A stretch of DNA of 64,000 nt, taken from NCBI RefSeq assembly GCF_013393385.1, contig NZ_AP023239.1:4154001-4218000 (forward strand), given 5' to 3'. The notes under the pieces are model-generated. The model saw nothing but the letters and a program-made list of their open reading frames with translations, searched no databases and was not told the origin of the DNA. The DNA is from Paenibacillus sp. URB8-2. Lineage in GTDB: Bacteria; Bacillota; Bacilli; Paenibacillales; Paenibacillaceae. Numbering within the stretch: position 1 is the stretch's first letter; each line of letters opens with the position of its first letter. Position numbers and translations under genes: made by a program. Positions 9,063 to 18,407 of the stretch are shown here, in pieces.

Positions 9063-11156
9063 ATGTATAAAGGCCCTCACAAACACCATATGCTTCATTC
9101 AAAAATGGAACATCCTCCTGGTCAACCCATGCATGATAATCACCAGAAAGGAATGCATCATAGTCATCACCCTAAAGAAAGCCTTGAAAATCATCATACA
9201 CATGGCGTTGATAAGCATGCGGGTCATCATGTCGGTGATTTTAGAAAGAGGTTCTATATATCACTATTGTTTACAATACCCATTATGCTCTTATCCCCAA
9301 TGATCCAAATGTTTTTAGGTGTATCATGGCGTTTTCCTTATGATACATTTCTCCTGTTTCTTCTTTCCTCGTTCGTGTTCTTCTTTGGGGGTAAACCTTT
9401 TTTAGTTGGCGCATACCGTGAAGTGACTCTAAAAAGCCCGGGTATGATGACATTAATTGCACTAGCTATTGTTGTAGCTTATTTTTATAGTTCATTAATT
9501 CTTACGGGATTAACTGAAGTTGATTTCTTTTGGGAATTAGCGACTCTAATAGACATAATGCTACTGGGACACTGGTTGGAAATGAAATCCATCCTAGGCG
9601 CATCTGATGCACTTGAGGCATTGGTCAAGCTCATACCTTCTGAAGCACACCTCATCACGGAAACGGGAGACGTCAAAGAAGTGAGTGTATCGGTGTTAAA
9701 AGCAGAACAAACCATTTTGATTAAACCCGGCGAGCGAGTTCCGGTCGACGGCGTTATCGTAAAAGGAGAATCGTCTCTTGATGAATCCATGCTGACCGGT
9801 GAATCCATGCCAATTGTTAAAAATCCCGGAGACCGTCTCATTGGAGGATCTATTAATGGCGAAGGCGCTCTAACTATAACGGTTACTAACAGCGGAGAAA
9901 AAGGCTATCTCTCACAAGTAATTTCTTTAGTTAAAGAAGCTCAAGAGTCAAAATCCAAAACGCAAAACTTATCTGATCGCGCTGCAAAATGGCTGTTTTA
10001 TATAGCTCTTAGTGCTGGTCTGGTAACTCTTGTGGTATGGTTAATGCTGGGTTATAGTTTTAATTTTGCGTTGGAACGTATGGTTACGGTTATGATAATC
10101 GCTTGTCCTCATGCCTTGGGATTGGCAATTCCACTAGTTGTTTCTACAACCACTTCTATAGCAGCTAAAAAAGGCCTTCTAATTCGCAACCGTACCTCCT
10201 TCGAGGAAGCACACAAACTAAATGCCGTTGTATTTGATAAAACAGGAACACTAACAGAAGGTAAATTTGGCATTACCGAGATATTGCCCGCCAAAAGGTT
10301 TACCGAGAGTGAAATTCTCAGTCTGGCCAGCTCTCTTGAATCACAGTCAGAACATCCAATTTCGAAAGGATTTACAGAAGAAGTAAAAAGGCGAAATCTT
10401 AAAGTTAATGACCCGCAATCTTTCGAGGCGATGACAGGAAAAGGGCTAAGGGGTATTGTCAACGGAATGAATATAAAAGTTGTTAGCCCAGGTTATATGA
10501 AATCCGAGGATATAGACTATCCCTCTGAAGACTATAACATGCTTTCTCTTCAAGGAAAGACCGTAGTTTTCATTTTAGTTAATGAAGAATTTGCAGGCAT
10601 GATCGCGTTGGCGGATAGAGTTAAAGAAAGTGCCAAAGACGCCATTAGCAAGCTAAATATTGCGGGTATTAAACCTATGATGTTGACCGGTGATAATAAA
10701 CGTGTAGCAGAATGGGTCGGTGAAAGTCTGCATTTAGACGAAATCTATGCAGAAGTTCTTCCTCACGAGAAAGCCGAGAAAATTACCGAGATCCAACACA
10801 AAGGTCTTAAGGTCGCTATGACAGGAGATGGTGTTAACGATGCCCCTGCATTGGCGAAAGCAGATTTGGGTATAGCAGTGGGTGCAGGAACGGATGTCGC
10901 TATTGAAACAGCGGATATTGTGTTGGTTCGAAGCGACCCTGAGGATGTAGTTTCAATTATTGAACTATCCAGGAGGGCTTATCAGAAAATGATCCAAAAT
11001 CTTTGGTGGGCAACTGGATATAATATAATTGCCATTCCGCTGGCAGCCGGCTTATTTTATAAAGCAGGTATTGTTTTGGGACCGGCAGTCGGGGCCGCAC
11101 TTATGTCTTTTAGCACTATTGTAGTAGCTATAAATGCCAAGCTGCTTAGAGCGTAA
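9063..11156 (+). CDS. copB: CopB-type copper/silver P1B ATPase with His-rich N-terminus
   Basis: 697 residues. The first about 60 are extremely His/Met-rich (clusters such as HHSHH and HAGHH) instead of a Cys-type metal domain. The membrane motif is CPH (ACPHALG), which marks the CopB-like P1B-3 group rather than CopA. DKTGTLTEG and GDGVNDAP are intact. Known CopB members export Cu(II), Cu(I) or Ag(I); the exact ion here is not decided. The ATG at 9063 follows GGAGAGGTGG. It is the only gene of its unit and runs opposite to its neighbours. No direct-repeat site was found for it, so it may be controlled differently from the rest of the metal genes. Confidence 0.92.
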   Translation: MYKGPHKHHMLHSKMEHPPGQPMHDNHQKGMHHSHHPKESLENHHTHGVDKHAGHHVGDFRKRFYISLLFTIPIMLLSPMIQMFLGVSWRFPYDTFLLFLLSSFVFFFGGKPFLVGAYREVTLKSPGMMTLIALAIVVAYFYSSLILTGLTEVDFFWELATLIDIMLLGHWLEMKSILGASDALEALVKLIPSEAHLITETGDVKEVSVSVLKAEQTILIKPGERVPVDGVIVKGESSLDESMLTGESMPIVKNPGDRLIGGSINGEGALTITVTNSGEKGYLSQVISLVKEAQESKSKTQNLSDRAAKWLFYIALSAGLVTLVVWLMLGYSFNFALERMVTVMIIACPHALGLAIPLVVSTTTSIAAKKGLLIRNRTSFEEAHKLNAVVFDKTGTLTEGKFGITEILPAKRFTESEILSLASSLESQSEHPISKGFTEEVKRRNLKVNDPQSFEAMTGKGLRGIVNGMNIKVVSPGYMKSEDIDYPSEDYNMLSLQGKTVVFILVNEEFAGMIALADRVKESAKDAISKLNIAGIKPMMLTGDNKRVAEWVGESLHLDEIYAEVLPHEKAEKITEIQHKGLKVAMTGDGVNDAPALAKADLGIAVGAGTDVAIETADIVLVRSDPEDVVSIIELSRRAYQKMIQNLWWATGYNIIAIPLAAGLFYKAGIVLGPAVGAALMSFSTIVVAINAKLLRA

Positions 11157-11170
11157 AAGATACCCTGGTA

Positions 11171-11205
11171 TAAGGAAGAGTTCTTAACCGAACATCTTCC
11201 TTAGT
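11171..11205 (+). terminator. Hairpin after copB
   Basis: TAAGGAAGA-GTTC pairs with GAAC-ATCTTCCTTA starting 15 bp after the copB stop. The T tract is weak, so termination efficiency is uncertain. Confidence 0.5.
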
Positions 11206-11284
11206 TAATGGATCTAGATGTTCTGCAACCGGTCGGCACCCTTTACAGACGAGCTATCGTGTCTCTCATCTTTAAAAATATAGG

Positions 11285-11479
11285 TCATTTAGATAAACTT
11301 TGAATTTCTTTTTTCAACATTTCATTTTGCACTTTCAGCTCATTATAGTCTACATGAAGCGTCCAATCCGTTTCTGACTGTTTGGAATGTGCAGAACGCC
11401 CATGCTTTCCCTTCATGCCAAACATCATTGAGACCATCATCAACGGACAAATTAACAACAACAGCAATGACAGATTCAT
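11285..11479 (-). CDS. Small one-helix membrane protein, copper-locus family
   Basis: 64 residues. An N-terminal membrane segment ends in LLLICPLMMVSMMFGMKG, followed by a basic, His-containing stretch and a C-terminal amphipathic coiled-coil-like helix (KVQNEMLKKEIQSL). It shares the layout and the ICPLMM core with the 65-residue protein at 18911-19108 and the pseudogene at 4832-5027. Three members of one small family therefore lie in the window, each behind a direct-repeat promoter. The ATG at 11479 is preceded by CAAGGAGG, so a longer reading in the same frame is unlikely. Function is unknown; membrane-bound metal or redox stress role is inferred from context. Confidence 0.8.
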   Translation of the reverse strand: MNLSLLLLLICPLMMVSMMFGMKGKHGRSAHSKQSETDWTLHVDYNELKVQNEMLKKEIQSLSK

Positions 11480-11522
11480 TATTTTTACCTCCTTGGTAAG
11501 TTGCTTTCTTGTTGATAATTTC

Positions 11523-11567
11523 ATTGTAGGAGGATTTTATGTGGAAACTGTGTTGAAAGATTGAGGA
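11523..11567 (-). promoter_or_regulatory. Direct-repeat activator site C with -10 box
   Basis: TGTGGA (11540), TGTTGA (11551) and TGAGGA (11562) are spaced 11 bp. TACAAT (minus strand, 11523-11528) follows after exactly 11 bp. It drives the small membrane gene at 11479. Confidence 0.78.
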
Positions 11568-11955
11568 ATCCATGGAGTTAATGATATTTCGCTTTAATAA
11601 ATCCTAATATCAAGCTCCTAACAGAACATAAAGGGAATGGATAGTGCCGTGTAGAGATGAATAATAAATAATATCCGAGAGGATAAGTTATTAGAGTTTA
11701 AGGAATAAAGCAATCGGGCTAGTTGAAACGAATTCTTATTATGAAACCCGAAACTAATTTATCCGAATAGAGTGGTAAAAGGCGCGGAATATTCCGCGCC
11801 TTATCATATCATCCATATCTGTAGCTGGTTTCGGTCTTGCTCCCCTGTTTCTTTAGAGTTTCAGGTACAGACAGCGATATTCTTAAATTCATATCTTACC
11901 ATTCTAGAAGAAGATGCGCTTCGTGAAAGGTTAATCCTTTCGTTCGCATCATCTT
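11568..11955. other. Intergenic region holding two hairpins
   Basis: No gene is seen. A perfect 24-bp palindrome built on AAGGCGCGGAAT and its complement occupies 11778-11801 and resembles a bidirectional terminator. The ferredoxin terminator occupies 11906-11957. The rest is AT-rich without recognised signals. Confidence 0.5.
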
Positions 11956-11957
11956 TT
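11906..11957 (-). terminator. Terminator of the fix/ferredoxin operon
   Basis: A long imperfect stem pairs AAGATGATGCGAACGAAAGG with CCTTTCACGAAGCGCATCTT on the minus strand. It begins at the ferredoxin stop codon and ends in a short T-containing tail. Confidence 0.6.
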
Positions 11958-12189
11958 AAGCAAAAGGGGCCTCAGCATGCTGGATACATTCAGTTGGACA
12001 GCTTTCAGCGGCTTCTTGCAGTTCTTCTTGTAAATTTTCCGGAATTGCGGTTACTCCTCGATTATCGTCACCTTCAAAAATAACTTCAGCAATACCATCA
12101 CTATCGAAATCAAAAATATCCGGTGCAATGGAACCACAAGACCCGCAAGCAATACATGAGTCTTTTTTTACAACAGCATATTTTCCCAT
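11956..12189 (-). CDS. fer: Single-cluster [4Fe-4S] ferredoxin
   Basis: 77 residues, acidic, with CIACGSC near residue 12 and the closing cysteine in SCPTECI near residue 64. This is the pattern of the Bacillus-type monocluster ferredoxin. It is the last gene of the fixABCX-type operon, 45 bp after fixX, so it is a natural electron carrier between the 2-oxoacid oxidoreductase and the flavoprotein complex. The ATG at 12189 has AAGGAG upstream. The clustering with fix genes is seen directly; the carrier role is inferred. Confidence 0.92.
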   Translation of the reverse strand: MGKYAVVKKDSCIACGSCGSIAPDIFDFDSDGIAEVIFEGDDNRGVTAIPENLQEELQEAAESCPTECIQHAEAPFA

Positions 12190-12234
12190 AATTAAATTCT
12201 CCTTTTATTCAGATAATAGGACAGCATTATTACC

Positions 12235-12522
12235 TTAGCCATATCGATAAGCAATGCCATATCCGCCCCTCATATAAGTCCAATCAATATTTTCAGACGG
12301 ACAGGCGATTCGGCATGTACCGCATTCCAGGCAATTTTCGAATGAAATAGTCGGTCTCTTCTGTTCATCATTCCATTCGTATACATCCGATGGGCATATA
12401 AAGGTACAGCTTTTCGTCGAGCAATCCATGCATAATCGCTCATTCTTGATTTTTAAATGGGACGTTTCATCGCATTTGTAGCGTATCGTGAACAATCGAT
12501 CCGTAATTCCTTGTTGGCTCAT
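12235..12522 (-). CDS. fixX: Ferredoxin-like protein FixX
   Basis: 95 residues, the normal FixX length. Two cysteine clusters are visible, CMDCSTKSCTFICP and CLECGTCRIACP, followed by the conserved WxYxRGGYG-like C-terminus. FixX provides the Fe-S centre for FixC in the membrane-facing quinone oxidoreductase. The ATG at 12520-12522 overlaps the fixC stop (ATGA); an earlier in-frame start would sit inside fixC and has less support. Order is fixA, fixB, fixC, fixX, fer. Confidence 0.93.
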   Translation of the reverse strand: MSQQGITDRLFTIRYKCDETSHLKIKNERLCMDCSTKSCTFICPSDVYEWNDEQKRPTISFENCLECGTCRIACPSENIDWTYMRGGYGIAYRYG

Positions 12523-13829
12523 CCGTTGGTCGCCCTCCATCCCTTGATCCCCAGTTTCACCAGATTAAGTGTGCCGCCGGCAGCTTCCTTTACGAGCCGG
12601 ATGGCTTGTTTTTGTTTTTCCTCTTTCGCAACCCCATCCACAGAAAACATTTGGAAGGCTGCTTGGTTAATAGCCTGCGGTATTTTATCAAACAACAAAG
12701 TCGAATCGTAATCTTTCATAAGCTGGTGCATGCCCTTGTATTTTTTCAAATCCTTCATTATAAAAGAAGCTCGCATGGCCTCATCATAGCGTCCCAAAGA
12801 TTGTGCAGAAAAATCTCCTTGATTTGTCGCTTCAATGATTGCCGTTGCGGCCAATTCACCGGACTTCATTGCCAAGTTGGTGCCTTCCCGATGAACAAAA
12901 TTAACTAACTGTGCCGCATCCCCTGCAAGGCACCAGCCATTGCCGGATAAAGCCGGTATGGAACGGAATCCACCCTCGGGAATAAGATGCGCTGCGTATT
13001 CCTTTCTTTCTCCGCCTTGAATCAACTTTCGGATAACCGGATGTTGTTTCACAGAATCCAGCAGCTCGTAAGGTTTGATCCCCCTTTGGGTCAAATCATT
13101 CACCATCACGCCGATGCCCAGCGAAATCGATTCTTTGTTCGTATAAAGGAATCCCATACCGGCCATGCCAAGAGAAGTCTCTCCCATAAACTCAACAGTG
13201 ACGCCTTCATCCCCTTCGACGTTGAACCGATCCTCAATCTTTTCCTTGGGAAGAGCGATCATCTCTTTTACAACGAGAGATACTTGATCCGGTTTCCAGC
13301 CTCGATGCACGCCAAGCGATTTGCCAAGTAAAGAGTTGACTCCGTCCGCAATGACGACGACATTCGCATAAAGATCCCCGTCGTCACGGTCTGTTCGCAC
13401 ACCGACAACCCGATCTCCGTGCCGCAGGAGTTCTACTGCCGTCGTCTCATAAACCGGAATGGCGCCGGCTTCAACAGCTTTTCCCGCGAGCCATTGATCG
13501 AATTTTACCCGCAAGCCAGTGAAGCAGTTCATCGGTTCTTTGAAAGCTTCATTTCGGTGACTGAATGTAGTGTACGACTCCTTACCCATCATCCACATTC
13601 GCTGCTCAACAATTGAGCGTTCAATTGGAGCGTTCTTTTCTTTCCAGAATTCAGGGACAAGATCTTCAATTTGTTTGCGATACAAGACGCCGCCAAATAC
13701 ATTTTTTGCACCTGGGAACTCTCCCCGTTCAAGCAATACCACCTTTAGCCCCGCTTGGGCCAATTTAAGAGCCGCAGCTGATCCTGCCGGACCAGCCCCC
13801 ACCACAACCGCGTCAAATGCTTCGTTCAA
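12519..13829 (-). CDS. fixC: FixC flavoprotein (ETF:quinone oxidoreductase family)
   Basis: 436 residues. The N-terminal FAD-binding fold starts VVVGAGPAGSAAA, with LLERGEFPGAKNVFGG following. A second FAD contact lies in GDAAQLVNFVHREGTN. It accepts electrons from the FixAB flavoprotein and, with FixX, passes them to the quinone pool. The TTG start at 13829 follows GGAGGGG and overlaps the fixB stop by 4 bases, indicating coupling. The length and the absence of an internal Fe-S domain fit the bacterial FixC type, which uses FixX instead. Confidence 0.93.
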   Translation of the reverse strand: MNEAFDAVVVGAGPAGSAAALKLAQAGLKVVLLERGEFPGAKNVFGGVLYRKQIEDLVPEFWKEKNAPIERSIVEQRMWMMGKESYTTFSHRNEAFKEPMNCFTGLRVKFDQWLAGKAVEAGAIPVYETTAVELLRHGDRVVGVRTDRDDGDLYANVVVIADGVNSLLGKSLGVHRGWKPDQVSLVVKEMIALPKEKIEDRFNVEGDEGVTVEFMGETSLGMAGMGFLYTNKESISLGIGVMVNDLTQRGIKPYELLDSVKQHPVIRKLIQGGERKEYAAHLIPEGGFRSIPALSGNGWCLAGDAAQLVNFVHREGTNLAMKSGELAATAIIEATNQGDFSAQSLGRYDEAMRASFIMKDLKKYKGMHQLMKDYDSTLLFDKIPQAINQAAFQMFSVDGVAKEEKQKQAIRLVKEAAGGTLNLVKLGIKGWRATNG

Positions 13830-14869
13830 GCCATACCCCTCCTTTTCTTTGCTTCTACCGTCATCGCAGGCAAGATTTCGAACAAGTCTCCTACGATTCC
13901 GTATTGCGCAACCTGAAATATCGGGGCATCCGGATCTTTATTAATGGCAATAATCAAATCGGAATGTTGCATCCCCACTGTAAACTGAACCGCTCCTGAA
14001 ATCCCTGCGGCAATGATGAGTTTTGATCGAACCGTATGGCCTGTTTGACCGATTTGACGCTCGTGCTTGACCCAACCGGCATCTACTGCCGCCCTTGAAG
14101 CACCAACCGTTCCGTCTAAAGCATCGGCTAAATCTTGAAGAAGCTTGAGAGCATCCGGTCCACCCAAGCCCCTTCCTCCAGCAACGATGATGTCCGCCTC
14201 CTCTAGATTGACACTGTTGGTATCGGAAATAAAATCAATAATTCGAGTGGCCGTCTCCCCGGATTCAAGATGAAACGGCACATTTATGACATCTCCCGTT
14301 CTTGTTTGGTCCGGCAGTAATGCTTGGAAGACGCCCGGTCTTGCTGTTGCCATCTGAGGGCGATACTTTTTACAGAGAATGGTTGCCATCATTTTCTCTG
14401 AAAACGCAGGGCGGCTTGCCAGAAGTAAACGGGAAGGGTTCGGCTCCACATCCAGCTCGGTGCAATCCGCTGTCAATCCCGTTGGCAGGTGTGTGGCAAT
14501 TGCGCCCGCCAAATCTCTCCCCGTTGCTGTAGCGCCGTACAAGACGATTTCGGGTTTTGCCAGAGCGAAAACATTAAGGCAAACCTTACTGTAAGGTTTA
14601 GTCCGGTAATCCTTCAAATACTCGTGGTCGCAAATATAAACTTTTTCTGCACCATAAGCAATTGCCTCTTGTGCCAAATGTTCCACTTGATGGCCAATAA
14701 CAAGCGCTATTAAAGGAGCTCCAAGCTTGTCCGCCATTCTTCTTCCTTGACCAAGGAGCTGCCAAGACACTTTCTTTGCTTTCCCCTCTCGCTGCTCCAC
14801 TACAACGAGGATCCCTTCATATTGTGAAATATCCGTTGCGGGTTGTTTTTGCAATTGCTCGACTGCCAT
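13826..14869 (-). CDS. fixB: Electron-transfer flavoprotein alpha subunit, FixB type
   Basis: 347 residues. The C-terminal FAD domain is clear: GGRGLGG, VGASRAAVDAGW, GISGAVQF and AINKDPDAPIF. The N-terminal adenine-nucleotide alpha-hydrolase-like domain precedes it. It pairs with FixA. FixAB-type flavoproteins with a partner FixCX are often electron-bifurcating, oxidising NADH and splitting electrons between quinone and ferredoxin. Bifurcation is proposed here from family and context, not shown. The ATG at 14869 has GAAGGAGAGGA upstream, and fixA ends 30 bp before it. Confidence 0.93.
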   Translation of the reverse strand: MAVEQLQKQPATDISQYEGILVVVEQREGKAKKVSWQLLGQGRRMADKLGAPLIALVIGHQVEHLAQEAIAYGAEKVYICDHEYLKDYRTKPYSKVCLNVFALAKPEIVLYGATATGRDLAGAIATHLPTGLTADCTELDVEPNPSRLLLASRPAFSEKMMATILCKKYRPQMATARPGVFQALLPDQTRTGDVINVPFHLESGETATRIIDFISDTNSVNLEEADIIVAGGRGLGGPDALKLLQDLADALDGTVGASRAAVDAGWVKHERQIGQTGHTVRSKLIIAAGISGAVQFTVGMQHSDLIIAINKDPDAPIFQVAQYGIVGDLFEILPAMTVEAKKRRGMA

Positions 14870-14899
14870 GGTTTCTTCCTCTCCTTCACAAATGATCGA

Positions 14900-15733
14900 T
14901 TACAACCATCCCATTTGCTGCGGTATTTTCGTTTCCCATATTTTATCTAAGGCAAGCTTACTAATATCCTGTGGCATGTCTGCGCTGATTGTCTCTCCAC
15001 TGGATTTCTTGACTTCGGGAACCCACGTCTTGCCCACTGTTGTTGGCGAACCCTTAAGCCCCATCTTGGAGCGATCCAGTTCAGGGAAGTCCGCCGCTGT
15101 CCAAACGATGGGTTTGTATCGGGCTCCGCGAATCATCCCTGGCAGGGATGCTCGCCGAATTTTGTTCATGTCCTTTAAAACGGTCATAAGAACCGGCAGT
15201 TTTGTTTCAACAATCTCGATGCCGTCTTCCAGATGGCGCTGAACCCGGATGAGTTTCTCCTTGTTCTCCAGACTGACGATTTTGTTAACGTACGTCAGCT
15301 GTTCAACATTTAACCGGCAGGCAATGCCCGGACCGACCTGACCGGTATCTCCGTCAATGGTTTGTTTGCCACAGAAGATCAAGTCTGCCTGTCCCCATTG
15401 GGATTCTACCTTATGGATTGCTGCCCCAAGCACATATGAAGTGGCGAGGGTATCCGCACCGGCAAATCCTCTATCCGTTACCAGAACGGCTTCGTCCGCG
15501 CCAAGCGATATACATTCTTTGAGCGCTTTTTCAGCAGGGGGCGGCCCCATCGTAATGACGGTGACTCTCGCCCCAAGGGAATCCTTGATGCGGAGTGCCT
15601 CCTCCAAACCGTGCATATCATAAAAATTAACGATGCTCGGGACTCCTTGACGAATGAGCGAATTTGTCTTGGAATCGATCCGGATTTCTCTACTGTCCGG
15701 GACTTGTTTCACACATACAACGATATGTAACAA
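14900..15733 (-). CDS. fixA: Electron-transfer flavoprotein beta subunit, FixA type
   Basis: 277 residues. It starts IVVCVKQVPDS and contains the nucleotide-binding region CGKQTIDGDTGQVGPG. Family members bind a second FAD or AMP and NADH. The TTG start at 15733 has GGGAGGG upstream. It is the first gene of the operon running to the ferredoxin at 11956. Upstream at 15795-15822 lie three TGTGGR repeats at 11-bp spacing (site D). Confidence 0.92.
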   Translation of the reverse strand: MLHIVVCVKQVPDSREIRIDSKTNSLIRQGVPSIVNFYDMHGLEEALRIKDSLGARVTVITMGPPPAEKALKECISLGADEAVLVTDRGFAGADTLATSYVLGAAIHKVESQWGQADLIFCGKQTIDGDTGQVGPGIACRLNVEQLTYVNKIVSLENKEKLIRVQRHLEDGIEIVETKLPVLMTVLKDMNKIRRASLPGMIRGARYKPIVWTAADFPELDRSKMGLKGSPTTVGKTWVPEVKKSSGETISADMPQDISKLALDKIWETKIPQQMGWL

Positions 15734-15768
15734 AACGTATTCCCTCCCTTTTCTAATTTCGTGCCTTT

Positions 15769-15822
15769 ACTATAAACAAACTTTTTGTTGTTTCTGTGGG
15801 GAGAGTGTGGAGAAAGTGTGGA
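15769..15822 (-). promoter_or_regulatory. Direct-repeat activator site D upstream of fixA
   Basis: TGTGGG (15795), TGTGGA (15806) and TGTGGA (15817) are spaced 11 bp. This is the one site without a -10 at the usual 11 bp. The nearest candidate, TATAGT (15769-15774, minus strand), lies 20 bp from the proximal repeat. Confidence 0.6.
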
Positions 15823-15907
15823 GTTCGGAAAAAATGAACTTGAAATTTAAGACATACAACTGCGGGCCGCTTCTTAATGTTTTATAAGCAAGGACTTCAC
15901 GTAAGAA

Positions 15908-17575
15908 CTAAACTCGGAATAAGCTGATCGCGTTTTTCATTTCTTCCACTGAACGGAGCATGGTTCCCGTAGCATCAGTTATTTCATTCATCGAGTGAAC
16001 CTGGGATTGAGAGGCATCAACAATGATTTGCACATTCGATAAAGTACCCTCTGCAATGTCCGCAACTGTTAAAATGGAAGCCGATATTTCTTCCGTACCC
16101 GCAGATATTTCTTGTGTTACGGCAGAAACCTCTTGATTCCGACCGGCCACGAAACGGGCAGACTCCAAAATACGTTCAAAGGCTTCTCCAGCATGTTGAA
16201 TAACCCTCACTCCTTTTTCCAATTGCTCCAGACCGGTACTCATGGCTTCAACCGCCTCCTGGGTTGTTTCTTGAACCGTTTCGATCAAGGACGTGATTTC
16301 TTGGGCCGATCGTTCCGCTTGCTCCGCAAGCTTCTTCACTTCGCCCGCAACAATGGTAAACCCCCTACCCTGCTCTCCCGCACGCGCAGCTTCAATGGCA
16401 GCATTAAGTGCCAAGAGATTGGTCTGTGCTGAAATTTCGCTAATGACAGTGGCAATACTTCCAATGCTGTCCGATTTCTGGCTCAATTCGGCAATCTTGT
16501 CCGCAACTCTGTGGGCTGAAACGTTTAGTTGATTGATTTCATCAATGGCTGTTTTCACAGAGTGGTTCCCCAGTTCAGCCTGCTGAACCATTTCACCGGA
16601 TGCATAGGCAACATGAGATGAGGTTTCAGCTATATTTTGTATGCTTTCAGCGACTTCTTCGACTGCCTTCGCGCTCTCGTCTGTTCCCTGTGCTTGATTC
16701 TCAGCTCCTGCAGCCACCTGCCGAATGGAAACATCAGCTTGACTCGCCGACTCTGAAATATGTATGGTGTGATTGGATACTGAATGGGAAGCAATGGCGA
16801 CCTGCTCAGATGCTTGCTGCACTTTTGTGATCAATGTTTGCAGTCCCCGAATCATTTCATTGACAGCTCGTCCCAGCTTACCAAGCTCATCTTTTGACTT
16901 AATAGGAAGCTCCTCTACATTTAATTGTCCGGTTGATACCTGACCTACCACTTGAGTAATTTGTATGAGTGGTCGCACTAAACGAGACGATATATAAGCA
17001 GAAGTTACAATTGCAATCAATAATCCCGCTAAAGCAAACAAAAGCATGCTATTTCTGAAACTTGCGGAAGCGTGGTCATACATTTCCTTATCCATTCCAA
17101 TGTGGAAGGCTCCTATGACTTGCCCTCTTTTATCCTTAATTGGTTCATATAAAGACATTTCATTATTGTCATGAGATTGTCCGACATAGGACTTCCCTTG
17201 CGTCAGAATGGTCTTTTCTAATTCCGTCTCAAGCTTGTCCATATTGCTTTGGCGATCCGAAGACGTAGCAACGCTCATATCTCCTTTATAAATGACAATT
17301 GTATCTCCTGTAAGGTTACCAATCGACTGGACTACTTTATCATTGCCGTCGATTTGGGTATTCCCCTTAAATAATTTTCCATCTCTAATCTCCCAGTCCC
17401 CTGGATATTTCTCGTTGATTAAGGCGGTAGCGATGGATTCGTTTGAAACCAGCTTTTTCTCTGCGATATGAGCGACCTGCGAACTCATGCTAACAATGGC
17501 GTAAGCCCCCATGGATACGGTTACCAGTAAAATCAAGGCGGAAAATAAAACAATAAGTTTCAGCGAGAGTTTCAT
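15908..17575 (-). CDS. Methyl-accepting chemotaxis protein
   Basis: About 555 residues. An N-terminal membrane segment is followed by a periplasmic-side single-Cache-like sensor region of about 150 residues, a second membrane segment near residue 190 and a HAMP domain. The long signalling coiled coil has the hairpin tip [20 protein letters not shown]. It senses an extracellular or membrane signal and controls CheA. I chose ATG at 17573-17575 because AGGAG lies 8 bp upstream and overlaps the earlier GTG. Ligand is unknown. It stands between the fix operon and a DUF202 gene in the same direction. No promoter of the direct-repeat type was seen. Confidence 0.92.
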   Translation of the reverse strand: MKLSLKLIVLFSALILLVTVSMGAYAIVSMSSQVAHIAEKKLVSNESIATALINEKYPGDWEIRDGKLFKGNTQIDGNDKVVQSIGNLTGDTIVIYKGDMSVATSSDRQSNMDKLETELEKTILTQGKSYVGQSHDNNEMSLYEPIKDKRGQVIGAFHIGMDKEMYDHASASFRNSMLLFALAGLLIAIVTSAYISSRLVRPLIQITQVVGQVSTGQLNVEELPIKSKDELGKLGRAVNEMIRGLQTLITKVQQASEQVAIASHSVSNHTIHISESASQADVSIRQVAAGAENQAQGTDESAKAVEEVAESIQNIAETSSHVAYASGEMVQQAELGNHSVKTAIDEINQLNVSAHRVADKIAELSQKSDSIGSIATVISEISAQTNLLALNAAIEAARAGEQGRGFTIVAGEVKKLAEQAERSAQEITSLIETVQETTQEAVEAMSTGLEQLEKGVRVIQHAGEAFERILESARFVAGRNQEVSAVTQEISAGTEEISASILTVADIAEGTLSNVQIIVDASQSQVHSMNEITDATGTMLRSVEEMKNAISLFRV

Positions 17576-17672
17576 AGTCATCACTCCTGATTATGTAATC
17601 TGTTTCTTTTGACGTATTACTAAAACTTGTTGAAAGCATGAGCGTATCATCATAACTCATTTTCCAATTTTC

Positions 17673-18044
17673 TCAGTACAATAGCAGGACAATGACAAGT
17701 ACGGTCAAAAAGATACCAATGAATCCCAGCCCAACAAAAACGACTCTGATCTCGGTAGTAGGGGCGCGAAACATTTCTTTATTGATCCCAATTCTTTTTC
17801 TGAAATAATCCTTTGTTGCCATCCCCAGAATCATGATACCGAGAAAAACAGCACTAATTCCAACAACCGCCGCTATCGTATGACCAATATGCTCATAGGG
17901 TGTAGAACGAAAAACGATTCCTGCTGACAAAAATCCTAATCCAACAATAGCAATGGCCGTTCGGACCCATGCCAAAAATGTTCTCTCATTAGCCAAATGC
18001 TGCTGTATATATTTTGAATCCACTGTTTTTTCCAAATTCATCAA
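17673..18044 (-). CDS. DUF202 family membrane protein (YidH-like)
   Basis: About 122 residues with three predicted membrane helices. The characteristic family start, LANERTFLAWVRTAIAI, lies near residue 17. The DUF202 family has no settled function. The start could be TTG at 18044 or the next codon, ATG at 18041; AAGGGG lies 8 or 11 bp upstream respectively. It follows the second copper chaperone gene, separated by a terminator. Confidence 0.85.
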   Translation of the reverse strand: MMNLEKTVDSKYIQQHLANERTFLAWVRTAIAIVGLGFLSAGIVFRSTPYEHIGHTIAAVVGISAVFLGIMILGMATKDYFRKRIGINKEMFRAPTTEIRVVFVGLGFIGIFLTVLVIVLLLY

Positions 18045-18092
18045 ATTTATTGCCCCTTCAGTAAAATAGTGTCCACAAAATTACACGCTAAA

Positions 18093-18126
18093 TTTAAAAA
18101 AGGAAGCAGGTTTAACTGCTCCCCCT
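18093..18126 (-). terminator. Terminator of the second copZ
   Basis: On the minus strand GGAGCAG pairs with CTGCTTCC across TTAAAC and runs into a T6 tract. It resembles the terminator after the first copZ. Confidence 0.75.
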
Positions 18127-18141
18127 TTCATAGCCTCATGA

Positions 18142-18348
18142 TTACAATACGTTATATCCTTGATCCTCAATCGTTTCCTTAATGTTCTCCAGGGTAACCC
18201 CGGCATCCTTGAACTCTACCCTTACTTCGCCTTCGGCCAGGCTCACCTTCACCCATTCTACACCGGGAAGTTTGTTTACAGCCCCTTCAATGGAATGAAC
18301 GCAATGATTGCAGGACATCCCATTTACTTTGAAAATCGCGTTTGTCAT
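18142..18348 (-). CDS. copZ: Copper chaperone CopZ (second copy)
   Basis: 68 residues with the same GMSCNHC copper site and near-identical flanks to the first copy. It carries Cu(I) in the cytosol. ATG at 18348 has AAGGAG upstream. In this locus the copA gene that should precede it is missing except for a short scar, so the chaperone now sits directly behind the CsoR-like promoter region. Confidence 0.93.
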   Translation of the reverse strand: MTNAIFKVNGMSCNHCVHSIEGAVNKLPGVEWVKVSLAEGEVRVEFKDAGVTLENIKETIEDQGYNVL

Positions 18349-18407
18349 TTTTCTTCACATCTCCTTTATTAAGCTAAATTTATGAAAACCCTTCTAAAAG
18401 GAGGATT

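Noticed and set aside
5147..15733. Nitrogen-fixation cluster
   Set aside because: FixABCX-type genes and an oxidoreductase are present, but no nif structural or assembly gene occurs in the window, so the claim is not made.
18056..18085. GTCCACA near the DUF202 gene
   Set aside because: The hexamer is single and has no partner at 11 bp.
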